Source: Verrucomicrobiales bacterium (GTDB taxonomy: Bacteria; Verrucomicrobiota; Verrucomicrobiia; Verrucomicrobiales; DEV007). From it: a stretch of 64,000 bases of DNA. Numbering within the stretch: position 1 is the stretch's first letter; each line of letters starts with the position of its first letter. A model generated the notes under the pieces. The model was not told the DNA's origin. It worked only from the letters and a program-made list of their open reading frames with translations, and searched no databases. The translations under genes and the position numbers were made by a program. The stretch covers positions 94,740-158,739 of the forward strand of contig JARGPI010000017.1 of the NCBI GenBank assembly GCA_029213005.1, written 5' to 3'. Shown here piece after piece: positions 18,029 through 26,783 of the stretch.

Positions 18029-19579
18029 ATGGCAGGGCTGAAAAACGCAGACGACTACGCAAATGGGGAACGGTTCAAAGGGGCCGGTATCTTCGGTGTG
18101 CTCTCACTCGGAGTGGGGGTAGTAGCTACCGTCGTCTTCTTTCTGGTAGTAATTCTTAACCGTGAAACCGTTGTCGATCTGGGCGGCGGCCATACGGAGG
18201 CGGTTAGTGTGACCAAGTGTCTCGCTTTTTCATGGTTGTTCGCCGTGGTATTTTTCCTTTCCATCGCCGTCGGCGGCATGTTCTGGACGATGCTTCACCA
18301 CGCGACTAACTCCGGTTGGGGAACGCTGGTTCGTCGTCTCATGGAGAACCTCGGAATCATGATTCCGGTTTTGTTGTTTCTCTCTCTTCCGCTCGTGTTG
18401 AAGCAGGTTGGGTTCAGGGATGTTCTCTGGGAATGGTTTAAGGACCGGGCCGCTGCAGAGGTGGTTGCGGAAGAAAAGGCCGAAGAGAAAAAAGGAGTTT
18501 ATATCGCTGAGATCCGCGGGAAAGCGGAAGCGGTAAAGAGCGAAATCGCCGAGGTCGAGAAGATCAAGGCTGCCGGTGGGGATATTACTCCTGGTGTGGC
18601 CCGTTTCTACGACGACCAAATCGAGGAACTCACCGAAAAGTCCAAAGTTTTATCGGCTCATGCCGAAATGGAGGATGAAGCACTGGTGGAAGAGCTGAAA
18701 GGTAAAGAGTTTCAGAAGGTAAATGCCCTGTTGTACGCAAAGCGTTCCTATCTTGAGGAGAATTTCTGGTTGCTCCGCTTCGTTCTTTACGCCGTTGTTC
18801 TCGGTGGTGGTATGTATTTACTGCGGTCCACATCGCTGAAGCAGGACAAAACCGGCGATCCAAGACTTTTTACCAGAATGCAGACTATGAGCTGTCTGAT
18901 CCTGCTCCCTTTCGCGGTAGCCTGGACCTTTCTGGTATTCGATTGGCTGATGGCTCTCGATTATTCCTGGTTCTCTACGATGTGGGGTGTCTATCTGTTT
19001 GCCGGTGCCGCACTGAACTCGATGGGAGTTTTGGTATTGATTTTGTCTGCACTGCGCCGTGCCGGTTATTTAACCGATGTGATTACCAAGGAGCATTACC
19101 ATATGATGGGTAAATTGATGCATGCCTTCGTGATCTTCTGGGCCTACATCGCTTTCTCGCAGTTCTTCCTGATTTGGTACGCTAATATTACCGAGGAGAC
19201 GAAGTTCTTCCTCACTCGTAATACCGGGTTCTGGAATGTTTACACCATCATGTTCCTCGTGATCGGTCACTTCTTCATTCCTTTCATCGTCCTGTTGATT
19301 CGTTATCACAAAACCACGACTTGGATTATCTGTTCGGTCGCGGTGTGGAATTTGTTTATGCACTTCTTTGATATCTACTGGATTGTTATCGCAGAGCGTG
19401 CACCATCGCTGGTCGCAGGAGAGGTAACTCATATTCCTAAAATGTGGATGTTTGACCTGCTGGCTTTTGTTGGAGTGGGTGGGATCTTCATCTTTGCTTT
19501 ACTGAAAGCTCTGGGATCTGCCAGCTTGTTCCCTTGTCGTGATCCTCGCCTGGATGAGTCACTTAACCTGACCAACTAA
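18029..19579 (+). CDS. actF: Alternative complex III subunit ActF with an inserted coiled coil
   Basis: The 516-residue protein is the second NrfD-like polytopic subunit (about ten helices), with family segments such as FWTMLHHATNSGWGTLVRRLMENLG and HYHMMGKLMHAFVIFWAYIAFSQFFLIWYANI. Between the third and fourth helices, about residues 143-240, is a charged segment rich in Glu, Lys and Ala (AAAEVVAEEKAEEKKGVYIAE... EELTEKSKVLSAHAEMEDEALVEELKGKEFQKV) that looks like a helical hairpin or coiled coil. It makes this ActF about 100 residues longer than usual. ActF is thought to be structural or part of a proton path. The insert may dock a partner complex. Confidence 0.92.
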   Translation: MAGLKNADDYANGERFKGAGIFGVLSLGVGVVATVVFFLVVILNRETVVDLGGGHTEAVSVTKCLAFSWLFAVVFFLSIAVGGMFWTMLHHATNSGWGTLVRRLMENLGIMIPVLLFLSLPLVLKQVGFRDVLWEWFKDRAAAEVVAEEKAEEKKGVYIAEIRGKAEAVKSEIAEVEKIKAAGGDITPGVARFYDDQIEELTEKSKVLSAHAEMEDEALVEELKGKEFQKVNALLYAKRSYLEENFWLLRFVLYAVVLGGGMYLLRSTSLKQDKTGDPRLFTRMQTMSCLILLPFAVAWTFLVFDWLMALDYSWFSTMWGVYLFAGAALNSMGVLVLILSALRRAGYLTDVITKEHYHMMGKLMHAFVIFWAYIAFSQFFLIWYANITEETKFFLTRNTGFWNVYTIMFLVIGHFFIPFIVLLIRYHKTTTWIICSVAVWNLFMHFFDIYWIVIAERAPSLVAGEVTHIPKMWMFDLLAFVGVGGIFIFALLKALGSASLFPCRDPRLDESLNLTN

Positions 19580-19589
19580 TAATTTACAG

Positions 19590-20246
19590 ATGAGTACTAG
19601 TTCTGATCAAACGACTGGATATTTCGGCGGACTCATCGTCGGATTCATCAGCCTGTCAGTTTTTGGATTTGCTTCGGTGATCCTTTTCCTTTTCGCAAAT
19701 CCTAAGAAACCGACTGACCGGACCTTCGAGGGAGATTTCTCTGGGGAGCGCATTGCAACCCGCAGTCGCGTTCGCGAAATGGTAACCGCTGAGCAGAATG
19801 CCGCGGTTGACCAAGCCAAGCTTGCAGAAGCGATGGCGAAGGTGAAAGCAACACCTCCCGCTGCAACTGCCATTCCATTCCCGGGTTCAGCGACGGCACT
19901 CGAAGCGGCGAAACCAAAAGCGCCTGCACCAAAACCTAAAGAAGCGTCACCGAAGGCGAAGGCTCCCGAGGCAAAAGCACCTGAAGCGAAGCCTAAGGCA
20001 GAGCCAAAGCCCAAAGAGGAAAAGCCGGCGATGCCGGAACCTGTGATCGCACAGCCTGAGGCTCCTGCTGCCCCGGCTGCGAAAGGAAAAGCTGCCGAAA
20101 AGGGAAAGGCAAAAGGCAAGGGTAAAGCTAAAGGGAGTGAGAGCCCCAAGGGTGAGCCTAAAGGAAACGGTAAGGCCAAAGCCAAGGGACAACCTAAAGG
20201 TAAAGGGAAAGCTGACAGCCCCAAAAGTGCGGAAGCAGGGGAGTAA
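19590..20246 (+). CDS. Single-pass membrane protein with Lys/Ala/Pro-rich tail, possible ACIII accessory subunit
   Basis: The 218-residue protein has one membrane helix near the N-terminus (FGGLIVGFISLSVFGFASVILFLFA), a short conserved-looking segment (FEGDFSGERIATRSRVREMVTAEQNAAVDQAKLAEAMAKV) and a long low-complexity tail (residues 95-218) of Lys, Ala, Pro and Gly such as KGKAKGKGKAKGSESPKG. It lies 10 bp after actF and 38 bp before the CcoN-like gene, so it belongs to the respiratory operon. Small single-helix subunits occur in some ACIII; the first part fits that role. The basic tail resembles histone H1-like tails and, if cytoplasmic, could bind nucleic acid or acidic protein surfaces. 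I do not recognise the family. Confidence 0.8.
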   Translation: MSTSSDQTTGYFGGLIVGFISLSVFGFASVILFLFANPKKPTDRTFEGDFSGERIATRSRVREMVTAEQNAAVDQAKLAEAMAKVKATPPAATAIPFPGSATALEAAKPKAPAPKPKEASPKAKAPEAKAPEAKPKAEPKPKEEKPAMPEPVIAQPEAPAAPAAKGKAAEKGKAKGKGKAKGSESPKGEPKGNGKAKAKGQPKGKGKADSPKSAEAGE

Positions 20247-20284
20247 GTGCCCGTTAATTTTTAAAGAGATACTATCTGAACAGG

Positions 20285-21733
20285 ATGACAGTTCAAGCCA
20301 CAGACGAAGATATCAGGGAAAGAGCATCGATCGACCGGTCGATGAGATTCCCGGTTCTGTTCTTTTTTACGAGCGCAGCTGCGTGGCTGTTCGTCGCCAC
20401 AATTCTGGGCTTCTTCAGTGCCCTTAAACTCAGAGTTCCCGGTCTTTGGGAAGAGTGCCAGTTTCTCGGGTACGGTCGGGTTTTCCCGATGCACATGATC
20501 GCTCTGGTATACGGGTGGGCCTTGCAGGCCGGTATTGGAGTTATGCTCTGGTTGATGGCTCGCCTGACCCGTCGTGAATTGAAGTATGGGATGGGCGTCG
20601 TCGTGATTGGGCACGTCTGGAACGCATTGGTGGCGGTTGCCGTAATTTGCATCTGGTCAGGGTTCGGTCGTTCGATCCCGTTACTCGACTTTCCGGGCTG
20701 GATGGCTCCGCTATTTGCCATGGTCTATATGGCGATGGTGGTCTGGGTGATTCCCATGTTTAAAACACGTCGTGAAGCCTCGATTTATATTTCCGAATAT
20801 TACCTCGTAGGCGCGGCACTTTGGTTTCCCTGGGTATTTATCACCGCCGGAATCCTGATTTCGAAAGAAGCAGCCCCAACGATGGCCGCAGGTGCCGGTT
20901 CCTGGTTTGTTTCGAACCTGATTTACTTCTGGATGGCTCCGATCGCTTTGGCTGTCGCTTATTATATCGTTCCGAAAATTGCGGACCGCCCGATCTACAG
21001 TTATGGCTGGGCCAAAATGGGATTCTGGATCCTTGCTCTTTTTGCCGGTTGGACCGGATTTCAGCGTTATTACGGCGGCCCTTATCCTGCGTGGATTCCA
21101 GCCGTCAGTGGAGCCGCTGTGGTTTTCGTATTGCTCGCTGTGGTTGCCACAATTTCTAACCTGGCTATGACTTTGAGAGGTAAAACGAAATTGTGGGAAA
21201 TCAGCCCCTCGCTTCGTTTCACTGCGATGGGAATGTTCTTCTTCGCCGTGTATGCCTGTTTATCGGCGGTATCTATTATCCCTATGGTGCAGCCAGCTCT
21301 GCAGTTCAGCTTCTTCCTGTCGGGACTTGACGTGCTGGCAATTTATGGATTTTTCTCAATGACCGTGTTTGGAGCGATGTACTTTATCGTTCCTAGGATC
21401 ACCGGGTGTGAATGGCCGTCAGCGGCTTCGATCCGGAACCACTTCTGGTATAGCACCTACGGAATCATTACTTTGATTGTCTGTCTGTTGATCGCCGGGC
21501 TCGCTCAGGGAGGGAACCTTTCCCGCCCTAACATTCCGTTCTCGACTTCATTTATGAACTCAACCTGCTGGGTAGTCGGTGCCTGTATCGCCTGGTTGCT
21601 GATCGCAGTTTCGAATTTGTGGTTTTTCTATCAGCTCGCTCTGATGTTTGTTGGTAAGGGACGTAAGTCTGAAGGACCGACATTGATTCACGGTGGACAC
21701 GACAATGCTGAAGGAGCAGCTGGAACTGCCTGA
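20285..21733 (+). CDS. CcoN-like haem-copper oxidase subunit I homologue lacking catalytic ligands
   Basis: The 482-residue polytopic protein resembles cbb3 oxidase subunit I (CcoN) over its length, for example FPMHMIALVYGWALQAGIGVMLW, SNLIYFWMAPIALAVAYYIVP and VFGAMYFIVPRITGCEWPS. Only one core His, H70, is kept (the low-spin haem ligand in helix II). Where CcoN has the CuB His in WYGHNAVGF, this protein has SWFVSNLIYF (about 206-215). The CcoN HH pair is replaced by TGFQRYYGGPYPAW (about 257-270). The helix X haem ligands (HVHSGALG in CcoN) are replaced by FFLSGLDVLAIYGF (about 343-356). The other histidines are H110, H386 and the C-terminal tail. It cannot bind the binuclear centre, so it is not an oxidase. 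It is followed by CcoO- and CcoP-like cytochromes, suggesting a structural or electron-bridge module. Confidence 0.88.
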   Translation: MTVQATDEDIRERASIDRSMRFPVLFFFTSAAAWLFVATILGFFSALKLRVPGLWEECQFLGYGRVFPMHMIALVYGWALQAGIGVMLWLMARLTRRELKYGMGVVVIGHVWNALVAVAVICIWSGFGRSIPLLDFPGWMAPLFAMVYMAMVVWVIPMFKTRREASIYISEYYLVGAALWFPWVFITAGILISKEAAPTMAAGAGSWFVSNLIYFWMAPIALAVAYYIVPKIADRPIYSYGWAKMGFWILALFAGWTGFQRYYGGPYPAWIPAVSGAAVVFVLLAVVATISNLAMTLRGKTKLWEISPSLRFTAMGMFFFAVYACLSAVSIIPMVQPALQFSFFLSGLDVLAIYGFFSMTVFGAMYFIVPRITGCEWPSAASIRNHFWYSTYGIITLIVCLLIAGLAQGGNLSRPNIPFSTSFMNSTCWVVGACIAWLLIAVSNLWFFYQLALMFVGKGRKSEGPTLIHGGHDNAEGAAGTA

Positions 21734-21758
21734 TTTTTTAACGGGTTAATTTCGACCA

Positions 21759-22379
21759 ATGAGTACACATCACTTCTGGAAACTGATCGGTGGGTTGGCA
21801 ATTTGCTTTGCGTTGCCCTGGACGTTTCTGATCATGGGACCCTATTTTTCTGAAGCCTCCACCAAGCCGGTGCCGTATTCAGAGAAGGATGAGGTCGAGG
21901 GACTCGCGGCTTATCCGGAGCGTTCGACACTCCGTTACGGTTCGAGCGATTACGGTGCGAAAATCTATGCGGCCGAGGGTTGTGCTTATTGTCACACTCA
22001 GATGGTCCGCCCAACTTATGCCGGTCCTGACATGTGGCGTGACGGCTGGGGTGGACGCGATGCCGAGGGGCTGAGCCGTGAAACCCGGCCAGAAGATTAT
22101 TTTGGCGAAAGTTTCGCTTATTTGGGATATCAGCGTCTTGGACAGGATCTTTCCAATGTCGGCCATCGTATCACCACTCGCGAGGCAATGCATCGGCACC
22201 TTTATGATCCAAAGTCCTTTGATGGGGACAGCGGAATGCCGAAGTATCTGCATCTATACGAGAAGGATAAAGTGACCGGGGAGTATGTACCGACAGCGAA
22301 AGCTGAAGCTTTAGTTGACTATCTGATGTCGCGGAAGAAGGATGCGAAAATTCCGGAAGCGGACAAGAGAAACGGATAA
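21759..22379 (+). CDS. CcoO/FixO-like monohaem cytochrome c
   Basis: The 206-residue protein has an N-terminal membrane anchor (FWKLIGGLAICFALPWTFLIMGPYF) and a periplasmic cytochrome c domain with the CcoO-type sequence EGCAYCHTQMVRP (haem motif CAYCH) and later RLGQDLSNVGHR, which matches the CcoO GPDLARVGGR region. The likely axial Met is in GDSGMPKYLHLY. CcoO carries electrons within cbb3 oxidase. Here its partner CcoN-like subunit is catalytically dead, so the cytochrome probably relays electrons to the operon aa3 oxidase. It begins 26 bp after the ccoN-like gene. Confidence 0.9.
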   Translation: MSTHHFWKLIGGLAICFALPWTFLIMGPYFSEASTKPVPYSEKDEVEGLAAYPERSTLRYGSSDYGAKIYAAEGCAYCHTQMVRPTYAGPDMWRDGWGGRDAEGLSRETRPEDYFGESFAYLGYQRLGQDLSNVGHRITTREAMHRHLYDPKSFDGDSGMPKYLHLYEKDKVTGEYVPTAKAEALVDYLMSRKKDAKIPEADKRNG

Positions 22380-22404
22380 CTGAAACCTTTTTGGTGAGTT
22401 TTTA

Positions 22405-23136
22405 ATGAGTACTGGCGACGATAGAAACCTAGATTACGAGTCCGGCACAGCAAGTGTCGTTGACATGCACGATTCGGTGCGGCGTGAAAAGATCCTTCAG
22501 CCCAGTGGTGCTGAATCGCTGGGGCTTTTCCCACTCGTTCTGTGTGGACTGGTTCTGATTGCCGGTGGCGGATTTCTGTTTAAGAACGCCAATGGATTTT
22601 CTGACAGCACGTATATCAACTCAGATTATCGCCCCGATCCGAAGCCGGTTACGGATGATGGCGACGGAGAAGCTGAAGAAGTGGCCTGGATTGATTCCTG
22701 GATGAAGGAAGGTAAAAAGGTTTACGGAAACTGTGCCGCCTGTCACCAGCCCACTGGTACTGGTGCGCCCGGTATGTTCCCGCCACTTACCGGATCCGAG
22801 TGGGTCGATGGAGGAACCGCTCGTCTCGGTGCGATTCTGGTTCACGGGATCAATGGTCCTATGACGGTTGCCGGCCAAAGCTACAACCAGTTGATGCCGG
22901 CATGGGGAACACTCTCCGACAAAAAGATCGCTCAGGTTATTACCTACGTGCGTCGTGAATTTGGTTCCCTTCCTGAAGGTGATGACGGCGTCGTTACGAC
23001 CGAAATGGTTGCGGCAGCCCGTGATATGTTCAAAAGCCAGAGTGGTCCATTTACGGAAGCTCAGCTGAAGGCAATTCCCGAAGATAAGCAGTTGCCGGGA
23101 GCTAAAGTGGACTTGCAAACTGGCGATCCACTTTAA
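22405..23136 (+). CDS. Membrane-anchored monohaem cytochrome c (CcoP/caa3-like)
   Basis: The 243-residue protein has a membrane helix (GLFPLVLCGLVLIAGGGFLFK, about residues 36-56) and one cytochrome c domain with C-A-A-C-H in GKKVYGNCAACHQPTGTGAPGMFPPL. The axial Met is probably that of NQLMPAWGTLSDKKIAQVITYVRREFG. This form is like the cytochrome c domains fused to oxidase subunits in caa3 enzymes or CcoP, but with a single haem. It lies between the CcoO-like gene and subunit I and probably delivers electrons to CuA of the aa3 oxidase. Confidence 0.9.
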   Translation: MSTGDDRNLDYESGTASVVDMHDSVRREKILQPSGAESLGLFPLVLCGLVLIAGGGFLFKNANGFSDSTYINSDYRPDPKPVTDDGDGEAEEVAWIDSWMKEGKKVYGNCAACHQPTGTGAPGMFPPLTGSEWVDGGTARLGAILVHGINGPMTVAGQSYNQLMPAWGTLSDKKIAQVITYVRREFGSLPEGDDGVVTTEMVAAARDMFKSQSGPFTEAQLKAIPEDKQLPGAKVDLQTGDPL

Positions 23137-23175
23137 GATTAGATTTTTAACGAAAGCAATCCACGAAAACGAGAT

Positions 23176-25119
23176 ATGAGTGAAGCAGCGGCACATACGC
23201 ACGGCGACGTGCATGACGACCACGATCATCATGAAGCTCCATTTTGGAAGCAGTATGTGTTCTCCACCGATCACAAGGTGATCGGTATTCAGTACGGATT
23301 CACATCTCTGCTGTTCCTCGCATTCGGCTTTTTCCTGATGATGGTGATGCGGTGGAGTATTGCCTACCCGGATCGCGCAGTTCCAATGCTTTCAGACTGG
23401 CCCTGGTTTCAGGCCTGGTTGGATAATGAAGGTCGAGTAACTGGTGACCTTTATAACATGTTCGGTGCGATGCACGGAACCATCATGGTTTTCCTTGGGA
23501 TCGTGCCTTTGGCTTTCGGTGCCTTCGGTAACTATGTCACCCCACTTCAGATTGGCGCACCCGATATGGCGTTCCCGCGCCTCAATATGGCCAGTTTCTG
23601 GTGCTTCCTGCTTGGTGGTGTGTTGATGTTTGTGAGTTTCTTCCTGCCATCCGGAGCTGCGAAAGTGGGTTGGACCAACTATTCGCCTCTGGCAACGACG
23701 ACGGATTTGAATTTTTCCAGTCAGTTTTGGACGGGGCAAACCCAGTGGCTGGTCGGGATGGTGTTTCTGATCTCGTCCTCGCTACTCGGTGCGGTGAACT
23801 TTATCGCGACGATTATTAACCTGCGGTGTCGTGGAATGACATGGATGCGTCTGCCATTCTTTGTCTGGGCGATGATGGTGACAGGCTTTCTGCTTCTGCT
23901 GGCTTTCCCGCCACTTGAAGTTGCCGCTATCATGCAGTTGATGGACCGTCTCGCTGGAACCAGTTTCTTTGTTCCGACTGGATTGAACGTCAATGGTATC
24001 GCTTTTGATGCGGCCGGGGGCGGAAGCCCGCTTCTTTACCAGCACCTTTTCTGGTTCCTGGCGCACCCTGAGGTTTACGTTCTGATTCTTCCGGCTATCG
24101 CGATTGTTTCGGAGATCATCCCGTGTAACACACGGAAACCACTCTGGGGTTACAAATCGATGGTTTACGCTGTGATGGCGCTTGGTTTCCTTGCCTTCAT
24201 TGTGTGGGCTCACCACATGTATATGACAGGGATGGGGCCGGCAGTTTCGACCTTTTTCCAGACCACGACGGTTCTGATCTCGGTGCCTTCGGTGATTCTG
24301 ATCACATCACTGCTTATCTCGATGTGGGGTGGTTCGATCCGCTTTAACCCACCGATGTTGTTTGCCACTGCGTTTATTCCGATGTTCGGTATCGGAGGTC
24401 TCACAGGGCTGCCTCTGGCCTTCAGTCTTCCCGATCTGCATCTGCACGATACCTATTACGTGATTGCCCACTTCCACTACATTGTGGCTCCGGGTACGAT
24501 CTTTGGACTGTTTGCCGGAATCTATCACTGGTTTCCTAAGCACACCGGTCGTCAGATGAATACGTTGCTGGGTCACCTCCATTTCTGGCCATCATTGATC
24601 TGCATGAATGGAATTTTTGCTCCGATGTTCCTTCAGGGAATGACAGGTTTCCACCGTCGGGCATTTGATGGTGGTGCGGCTTACGAGGAGATCAGCACAC
24701 GGGTAATTGCCGAGCCGGGCACATTTGTCGCCGGTCTCTTTGAAAAATTACGCATTGTTGGCGAAGGTCAGCCGGTTGAGATGATTGATTTGAATATCGT
24801 AACCTCGACATTCGCCTGGTTGTTGGCTTTAGCACAGGTTCCGTTCATCATTAACCTCTTCATGAGTGTTTATGTCGGGAAGAAAGTCACGAGTGACAAC
24901 CCATGGGATGCGACCACTTTGGAGTGGGCAACGCCGACGCCGCCTCCTCATGGAAACTTTTTAACTGAGCCGGTTGCCTATCGCGGACCTTACGAGTATT
25001 CCGTTCCGGGATCGGACGTGGACTTTACGCCTCAATTCGAAGACGATCCTGCGGTCGTTAAAAAGGAGCGAAGCGTTAAAGATAAGAATGTGAGTGCCGA
25101 CGACTCAAGTAAGTCATAG
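23176..25119 (+). CDS. coxA: Cytochrome c oxidase subunit I (aa3 type)
   Basis: The 647-residue protein has the full set of haem-copper oxidase ligands: the low-spin haem His in MFGAMHGTIMVF, the CuB His and cross-linked Tyr in LAHPEVYVLILP, the HH pair in WAHHMYMTG, and both helix X His in VIAHFHYIVAPGT. It is therefore the active oxidase of the operon, unlike the CcoN-like gene upstream. The N-terminus is His/Asp-rich (HTHGDVHDDHDHHEAP), which may bind Cu or Zn. It reduces O2 to water and pumps protons. A 42-nt spacer separates it from subunit III, which follows as the next gene. Confidence 0.97.
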   Translation: MSEAAAHTHGDVHDDHDHHEAPFWKQYVFSTDHKVIGIQYGFTSLLFLAFGFFLMMVMRWSIAYPDRAVPMLSDWPWFQAWLDNEGRVTGDLYNMFGAMHGTIMVFLGIVPLAFGAFGNYVTPLQIGAPDMAFPRLNMASFWCFLLGGVLMFVSFFLPSGAAKVGWTNYSPLATTTDLNFSSQFWTGQTQWLVGMVFLISSSLLGAVNFIATIINLRCRGMTWMRLPFFVWAMMVTGFLLLLAFPPLEVAAIMQLMDRLAGTSFFVPTGLNVNGIAFDAAGGGSPLLYQHLFWFLAHPEVYVLILPAIAIVSEIIPCNTRKPLWGYKSMVYAVMALGFLAFIVWAHHMYMTGMGPAVSTFFQTTTVLISVPSVILITSLLISMWGGSIRFNPPMLFATAFIPMFGIGGLTGLPLAFSLPDLHLHDTYYVIAHFHYIVAPGTIFGLFAGIYHWFPKHTGRQMNTLLGHLHFWPSLICMNGIFAPMFLQGMTGFHRRAFDGGAAYEEISTRVIAEPGTFVAGLFEKLRIVGEGQPVEMIDLNIVTSTFAWLLALAQVPFIINLFMSVYVGKKVTSDNPWDATTLEWATPTPPPHGNFLTEPVAYRGPYEYSVPGSDVDFTPQFEDDPAVVKKERSVKDKNVSADDSSKS

Positions 25120-25161
25120 AACAGGTGCCGCCACCGAAAGAAGTTTATTCGATTTTTCAGT

Positions 25162-26763
25162 ATGGAAATTCCTTACGAAGTCAGTCCCCGGAGAGACACG
25201 GGTTTATTCAATTCCAAGCTTGGGATATGGCTGTTCCTTGCCTCAGAGGTCATGCTTTTCGGGGGGCTGTTTTCAGCCTACGTCTTCCTTCGGGTAGGTG
25301 TGATCGAAGGGGTTGATACCCCGTGGCCATGGGGCATTAACGTCCACAAGACCTTTGTCGCTCTCGGGTTCATCAACACCCTGGTGTTGATTATTTCTTC
25401 CGTCTTTGTCGTATTTGGCTGGATTGCTCTTAAGGAGCGCAAGTGGGCGAAGTTTCAGTTTTTCATGTACCTGACGGTTGCCTGTGCGGCGATCTTCATG
25501 GCTTTGAAGACAGTTGAGTATCGTTCGAAGTTGACTCAGCACCACGATATCAAATTGCTGGATAATTCAGTGATGGAAGGAAAGATTCTCGAGCAAACCT
25601 TCGACGTGCCTTTCGAGGGAACTTCGGTGGAGTTCAATTTGGTGGGTAGCGCCCCCGGATTTCTTCCGGACATCGTTGGTGATTTCCCTACTTTCACCGC
25701 TGAGTGGAAACAATACGAAAAAGGGGAGGATGGATCCTCTGAAATCGTATCGAAGACGACTGAGATTAAGTCGGCGTCAGAGTTTAATTCGTGGTTTGTG
25801 AAGGCGCGGACCAAAGCGACTGCTGATCTGGTAAAAGAGAGAAAGCGTTATCGCGGTGAAATCGCAGCGAAAGAGAAAGCACTCTACAATCAGGAAGAGG
25901 CTGTCGAGCCTCAGGCACCGGTTGTGGATACCAAGGCCAAAGTAACTGCTGCAGAACCTTTCGATCTTCATTCCCGTCGCCGTCAGGTGCGTCCAATCGT
26001 CAGATCGGACTCTGGAAAAGATTCAATGACTTACATCGATGGCTGCACGGTCTTCGGAAAAGGCGGTGATGATCGGATCAAGTTCGAGCCGCACTATGTG
26101 GACATGCAATTGGTTCCGGTTCACAAGCAGAAGGACTCGATGGTTTGGGATGTTCTGGGAGATTCGCATCTCAAGGACGCTTGGTATAAGAACCGCGACT
26201 CTGCCTATCAGGAGATGGAGCATTATTATTCCGGAAAGGACAAGGAAATCCCTGAGAGCATGCTTCGTGGCTATTATATCAACATCCAGAGCCTGCATGA
26301 TAAAGCCCATGCGCCTTCGTTCTGGTCACAGTTTTGGACCGAGTTTAAGGCTGGTGCCGGTATCGGCGGAAGCAAATCCCATGATGATCATCATGACGAC
26401 GATACTCACGACCACGGAGATCATGCCGAACATGCGGCGGACACTCATGACGACCATGCCGAAGAACATCACGACGATCACGGGCATGCTGTGATCATGG
26501 TTCCTCGCGATCAGGTTAAGTTTTTGAACAGTCACGGTCCCCGAAACGGGAACTACTATGCGATCTACTTCACGATGACAGCCTTGCACGGTCTCCACGT
26601 TATTGGTGGTGCGCTGGTGCTACTCTACTTCGTCGTCTTCGGGAAGCCGCTTTACTTGAAAAATCCGGAGCATCTCGCGAACCGGGTCGAGGTTGGAGGG
26701 CTGTTCTGGCACTTCGTTGACTTGATCTGGATCTTCCTGTTCCCTCTCATGTATCTTCTGTAA
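25162..26763 (+). CDS. coxC: Cytochrome c oxidase subunit III with a very large insertion
   Basis: The 533-residue product has the subunit III helices at both ends: GIWLFLASEVMLFGGLFSAYVFLR, INTLVLIISSVFVVFGWI and FFMYLTVACAAIFMALKTVEY at the N-terminus, then YYAIYFTMTALHGLHVIGGALVLLYF and FWHFVDLIWIFLFPLMYLL at the C-terminus. Typical subunit III is about 200-270 residues. About 330 residues are inserted between the conserved VEY helix and the GLHVIGG helix. The insert has a beta-rich part, a charged helical part and a His/Asp-rich stretch (about residues 405-442, including HDDHHDDDTHDHGDHAEH). Frame and codon use stay uniform, so this is not a fused neighbour or frameshift. The insert may bind metal or hold partner subunits. 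Confidence 0.93.
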   Translation: MEIPYEVSPRRDTGLFNSKLGIWLFLASEVMLFGGLFSAYVFLRVGVIEGVDTPWPWGINVHKTFVALGFINTLVLIISSVFVVFGWIALKERKWAKFQFFMYLTVACAAIFMALKTVEYRSKLTQHHDIKLLDNSVMEGKILEQTFDVPFEGTSVEFNLVGSAPGFLPDIVGDFPTFTAEWKQYEKGEDGSSEIVSKTTEIKSASEFNSWFVKARTKATADLVKERKRYRGEIAAKEKALYNQEEAVEPQAPVVDTKAKVTAAEPFDLHSRRRQVRPIVRSDSGKDSMTYIDGCTVFGKGGDDRIKFEPHYVDMQLVPVHKQKDSMVWDVLGDSHLKDAWYKNRDSAYQEMEHYYSGKDKEIPESMLRGYYINIQSLHDKAHAPSFWSQFWTEFKAGAGIGGSKSHDDHHDDDTHDHGDHAEHAADTHDDHAEEHHDDHGHAVIMVPRDQVKFLNSHGPRNGNYYAIYFTMTALHGLHVIGGALVLLYFVVFGKPLYLKNPEHLANRVEVGGLFWHFVDLIWIFLFPLMYLL

Positions 26764-26783
26764 TTTTTATTTTAATTCATTCG

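Noticed and set aside
19607..20224. Long antisense frame over the Lys/Ala-rich gene
   Set aside because: Low-complexity shadow; the plus-strand frame has the operon context and a membrane helix.
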